Notes under the pieces: generated by a model
The model's database searches: none
What the model was told of the DNA's origin: nothing
What the model saw: only the letters and a program-made list of their open reading frames with translations
Shown here: piece by piece, positions 5,805-7,932 of the stretch
Position numbering within the stretch: position 1 is the stretch's first letter
Layout: each line of letters begins with the position of its first letter
Program-made: the position numbers and the translations under genes
NCBI GenBank assembly: GCA_025996775.1
Contig: BNTS01000133.1
Span: 1-7,932, forward strand
DNA from: Bacteroidia bacterium
GTDB lineage: Bacteria > Bacteroidota > Bacteroidia > Bacteroidales > Tannerellaceae
Reading direction: 5' to 3'
DNA: 7,932 bases

Positions 5805-6081
5805 ATTGTTATTGCATTCTTTAACTCTCTACCCTGCATCAATATTGCCTCTTACGAATAGGTGGTATTGAAATACTAAAACAAACGCCGTGAAATTACA
5901 AAATATTTATCAATCATAGCAACAAAAATGTAAAGAACTTTTTACGAGCATGTGCTAAAGTTGGGATTATGATACGATATCTGCAATTTGTAACAACGTT
6001 TTTCGACTTATACCGTAACTTTATTACAGAAAATTCAAAAATTATCCGTACCTTTATGCCATTAAATTAAAAAACAGTGAT
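5805..6081. promoter_or_regulatory. Divergent intergenic region between cas6 and the AAA ATPase gene
   Basis: These 277 bases must hold the promoter of the leftward CRISPR operon and that of the rightward ATPase gene. I see no RNA gene, no CRISPR repeat array and no clean operator. On the minus strand TACATTTT (5932-5925) is a partial match to the Bacteroidota -7 box TAnnTTTG, without a convincing -33 partner. Short inverted repeats GTAAA/TTTAC (5930-5934 and 5941-5945) and AGCA/TGCT (5947-5950 and 5953-5956) are too small to call binding sites. Confidence 0.5.
6049..6056 (+). promoter_or_regulatory. Possible -7 box (TACCTTTA) for the AAA ATPase gene
   Basis: TACCTTTA matches the Bacteroidota -7 consensus TAnnTTTG except for the last base, and it ends 25 bases before the ATPase ATG. 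No TTTG is seen at the expected distance upstream for the -33 element, so this is only a candidate. Confidence 0.28.
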
Positions 6082-7428
6082 ATGATACAGCGAAAAGCAT
6101 TGGAATATTTGCGGGAATGGAAAACTTTAACACGCCGCAAACCGCTTGTACTGCGCGGTGCGCGTCAGGTTGGGAAAACTACTTTGGTAAATGAATTTGC
6201 CAAAGAATACGATATTTTCCTCAAACTCAATATGGAACGCTCGCATGACCGTGAGATTTTTGAAAAATATGAAACTGTCGATGATATTATTCGTGAAATT
6301 TTTGTTGTCAATAATCAACTGATTCGCAATGTGCCAACGCTTTTGTTTATTGACGAAATTCAGTATTCAAAACCCGCCGTTGCGATGCTGCGCTATTTTT
6401 ACGAGGAGGCAAACCATATTCACGTTATCACTGCCGGCTCGCTTTTGGAAACGATAATGGATTTGCGTAAAATTTCGTTTCCTGTTGGGCGGGTACAATA
6501 TCTGGCTATCCGTCCCTGTTCTTTTTGCGAATTTCTAAATGGCATTGGCGAAGATTTTGATTTGAATTTGATACAAAATTTGCAAATAGAATCTGTACAC
6601 CAGCGGGTTATGAAACATTTCCGCGACTATGCTTTGATTGGCGGAATGCCTGACGCCATAATGCAGTTTGCCGAAAACCGCGATATTCTTTCGCTTACCG
6701 ATATCTTTTCTTCGTTGGTAAATTCTTATAAAGACGATGTGGAAAAATATACCAACAAACCGACTATTGTAAAAATAATCAGAACAATACTCGATGTCGG
6801 TTGGACTTCGGCGGGTGGTGTTGTCTGTTTTGAAAATTTCGGGAATACGCAATACAAATCGCGCGAAATGAGCGAGGCGTTTCAGACCATTCAAAAAGCG
6901 ATGTTGCTTGAATTGGTTTATCCGGTTGCAGAAACGCAAATGCCGCTTTTGCCCAACTACCGCAGACAGCCTAAACTGATTTGGTTAGATACCGGACTTG
7001 TCAATTATTCCGCAGGCATTTACAAAGAAGTTTTTTCAGTAAAAGACATTCAGGATGTTTGGCGGGGACGAATTGCGGAACATATTGTAGCGCAGGAACT
7101 TTTATCGTTGAGCGACAGTCTGCTCACAAAAAGGGTTTATTGGCGGCGCGACAAAAAAGGTTCGGAAGCCGGAGTCGACTTTGTGTATAACTTTGACGGT
7201 AAAGCAATTCCGATAGAAGTAAAATCGGGACATAATTCAAAACTCAAATCCTTGCATTTGTTTATGGACGAATGTCCGCACGATTGGGCGGTTAGGGTTT
7301 GGTCGCAGCCATTTTCAATCGACAAAGTGAAAACGCAAACAGGCAAAGAATTTAATCTGATAAATTTGCCGTTTTATTATGTCGGTGTGCTGGAAAAGGT
7401 GTTGGAAAAAGTAATGAATGAAAAATAA
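6082..7428 (+). CDS. AAA ATPase with DUF4143 C-terminal domain
   Basis: The 448-residue protein has an N-terminal AAA_14-type ATPase. The Walker A is GARQVGKTT at 26-34 and the Walker B is LLFIDEIQ at 87-94 (Asp91, Glu92). The sensor segment is VITAGSLLE at 115-123, followed by FPVGRVQYLAIRPCSFCEFL, which is characteristic of this family. The DUF4143 part follows, with YALIGGMPDAI (183-193) and LIWLDTGLVNY (299-309). It ends in a PD-(D/E)XK-like fold: GVDFVYNFDG (Asp366) and IPIEVKSG (Glu379, Lys381), with Glu333 in a preceding helix. Such proteins are common in multiple copies in Bacteroidota genomes; their function is not settled and nuclease activity is usually unproven. All key residues appear intact. 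It is transcribed away from the CRISPR operon, so a shared function is not implied. The start at 6082 places MIQRKALEYL directly before the ATPase core, as expected for the family. Confidence 0.92.
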   Translation: MIQRKALEYLREWKTLTRRKPLVLRGARQVGKTTLVNEFAKEYDIFLKLNMERSHDREIFEKYETVDDIIREIFVVNNQLIRNVPTLLFIDEIQYSKPAVAMLRYFYEEANHIHVITAGSLLETIMDLRKISFPVGRVQYLAIRPCSFCEFLNGIGEDFDLNLIQNLQIESVHQRVMKHFRDYALIGGMPDAIMQFAENRDILSLTDIFSSLVNSYKDDVEKYTNKPTIVKIIRTILDVGWTSAGGVVCFENFGNTQYKSREMSEAFQTIQKAMLLELVYPVAETQMPLLPNYRRQPKLIWLDTGLVNYSAGIYKEVFSVKDIQDVWRGRIAEHIVAQELLSLSDSLLTKRVYWRRDKKGSEAGVDFVYNFDGKAIPIEVKSGHNSKLKSLHLFMDECPHDWAVRVWSQPFSIDKVKTQTGKEFNLINLPFYYVGVLEKVLEKVMNEK

Positions 7429-7433
7429 AAATT

Positions 7434-7505
7434 ATGACAGCAGAAGAATATTACCAAAAAGGCGAGGAATATGCCTACCTTTGTACCAATAATACTACTT
7501 TATGA
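7434..7505 (+). pseudogene. Short broken reading frame resembling a TPR/SEL1-type protein start
   Basis: An ATG 5 bases after the ATPase stop opens a 23-codon frame, MTAEEYYQKGEEYAYLCTNN and three more residues, ending in TGA at 7503-7505 inside the start of the next gene. The first 13 residues look like the first helix of a tetratricopeptide or SEL1-like protein (A-x-x-Y-Y-x-K-G-x-x-Y). After GEEY the text switches to promoter-like sequence (TACCTTTG). I infer a remnant left by recombination or deletion that joined this locus to the DUF6057-like gene. It could also be a translated short leader. Confidence 0.4.
7476..7483 (+). promoter_or_regulatory. Bacteroidota-type -7 box (TACCTTTG) upstream of the DUF6057-like gene
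   Basis: TACCTTTG is an exact match to TAnnTTTG. Transcription would start near 7490, giving a leader of only about 12 bases before the ATG at 7502. A -33 TTTG is not seen at the right distance. The box lies just where the upstream coding remnant loses protein-like character, which supports a junction there. Confidence 0.4.
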
Positions 7506-7932
7506 AATCAGACAGGCGTTTCCGTGTGAAAACAATTTCCGGTATTGGGTTCCTTTTGACAGGGATATTTTCATTGATTTGGTTCTATGGGTATAACCGG
7601 TTTCAGATATTCTATTATCAGGAACAGGCGCAGCTCTTTCGCTTTGATGTGCTTTATCTAAGCGGCTTCTTCCGGCAACCGGGGGGACTGATTGATTATG
7701 CAGGCGCCTTTCTCACACAGTTTTTCTACATTCAATGGCTTGGCGCCTTGATCTATACACTTATAGGGTTGGCGCTGGCATGGACTTTCTATAAGGCCTG
7801 TTCCCGATCGGGGGATATCGATGCTCTGTTCTTTATTCCGATTATACCGGTAGCGCTGATGCTCATTATCAGCGCCAGCTTGCATTTCCGTTTGTCTTAT
7901 TCCTTGGGGCTATTGGTTGCATGTGCAGCTTT
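7502..7932 (+). CDS. Multi-spanning membrane protein resembling DUF6057 (N-terminal 143 codons, cut by window edge)
   Basis: I translated this by hand; the frame is open from ATG 7502 to the right edge. It starts MKSDRRFRVKTISGIGFLLT. Four hydrophobic helices follow: about 12-31 (GIGFLLTGIFSLIWFYGY), 66-90 (from the DYAGAFLTQFF stretch into IQWLGALIYTLIG), 108-125 (ALFFIPIIPVALMLIISA) and from ~130 on. The RFQIFYYQEQAQLFRFD segment and the GFFRQPGGLIDY segment between helices recall the large Bacteroidales membrane proteins annotated DUF6057, whose function is unknown. Composition is higher in G+C than the SLATT block (hand count 30 G/C in 7741-7800). The family name is from memory of the pattern, without a profile search; the membrane topology is clear from the sequence. 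Confidence 0.75.
   Translation, partial: MKSDRRFRVKTISGIGFLLTGIFSLIWFYGYNRFQIFYYQEQAQLFRFDVLYLSGFFRQPGGLIDYAGAFLTQFFYIQWLGALIYTLIGLALAWTFYKACSRSGDIDALFFIPIIPVALMLIISASLHFRLSYSLGLLVACAA

Noticed and set aside
5861..5882. GGTATTGAAATACTAAAAC in the cas6 upstream region recalls the ATTGAAA ends of type III CRISPR repeats.
   Set aside because: I found only one copy and no regularly spaced repeats anywhere in the window, so there is no CRISPR array here.
5930..5956. Small inverted repeats GTAAA/TTTAC and AGCA/TGCT in the divergent region as operator candidates.
   Set aside because: The arms are 4-5 bp, expected often by chance in A+T-rich intergenic DNA.
6127..7346. Minus-strand and alternate-frame open stretches inside the AAA ATPase gene.
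   Set aside because: The plus-strand frame carries Walker A, Walker B and DUF4143 motifs along its whole length; the others are shadows.
7658..7885. A 75-codon minus-strand frame at the right end.
   Set aside because: It is antisense to the membrane protein whose hydrophobic helices are continuous across it; its translation is Gln/Cys/Pro-rich with no motif.

Overview
The window most likely comes from a Bacteroidales-type member of the Bacteroidota. The support is indirect. Most starts lack a Shine-Dalgarno sequence. TAnnTTTG-like promoter boxes lie before the two plus-strand genes. The right end carries a membrane protein resembling DUF6057 proteins of that group. Base composition is uneven along the window, which suggests a mosaic accessory region.

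Bases 1-5804 are one leftward (minus-strand) operon of a type III-B (Cmr) CRISPR-Cas system. In transcription order it holds cas6, a 30-codon gene stub, a three-gene insert, a Cmr1-family RAMP gene, cas10/cmr2 and the first 69 codons of cmr3, which runs off the left edge. The insert encodes a minimal nucleotidyltransferase (MNT), a HEPN-like/SLATT fusion and a stand-alone SLATT protein. cmr4, cmr5, cmr6 and any CRISPR array must lie outside the window. The Cas10 keeps the GGDD cyclase motif but has no N-terminal HD nuclease domain. This complex should therefore cut target RNA (through Cmr4) and make cyclic oligoadenylate, but not cut DNA through Cas10.

The point of most interest is bases 2976-4704, the insert between cas6 and cmr1. 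The nucleotidyltransferase has an intact Asp triad. Its stop overlaps the start of a protein with an N-terminal HEPN-like helical domain joined to a two-TM SLATT domain. A second, shorter SLATT protein follows 11 bases later. The two SLATT proteins share H-[FY]-x-A-A-[DE]-R-x-E-x-C and H-K-R-x-A motifs, so they probably assemble in one membrane complex. My reading is a HepT/MntA-like regulatory pair whose HEPN partner has been wired to a membrane-disrupting effector and captured by a CRISPR operon. The stub starting 11 bases after cas6 and the lower G+C of the insert suggest it arrived by insertion and destroyed an older cas-linked gene.

Bases 5805-6081 are a divergent intergenic region. Bases 6082-7428 encode a plus-strand AAA ATPase with a DUF4143/PD-(D/E)XK-like C-terminus. 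A short reading frame that looks like a broken TPR/SEL1 protein start follows (7434-7505), ending across the start of the DUF6057-like gene that leaves the right edge (7502-7932).
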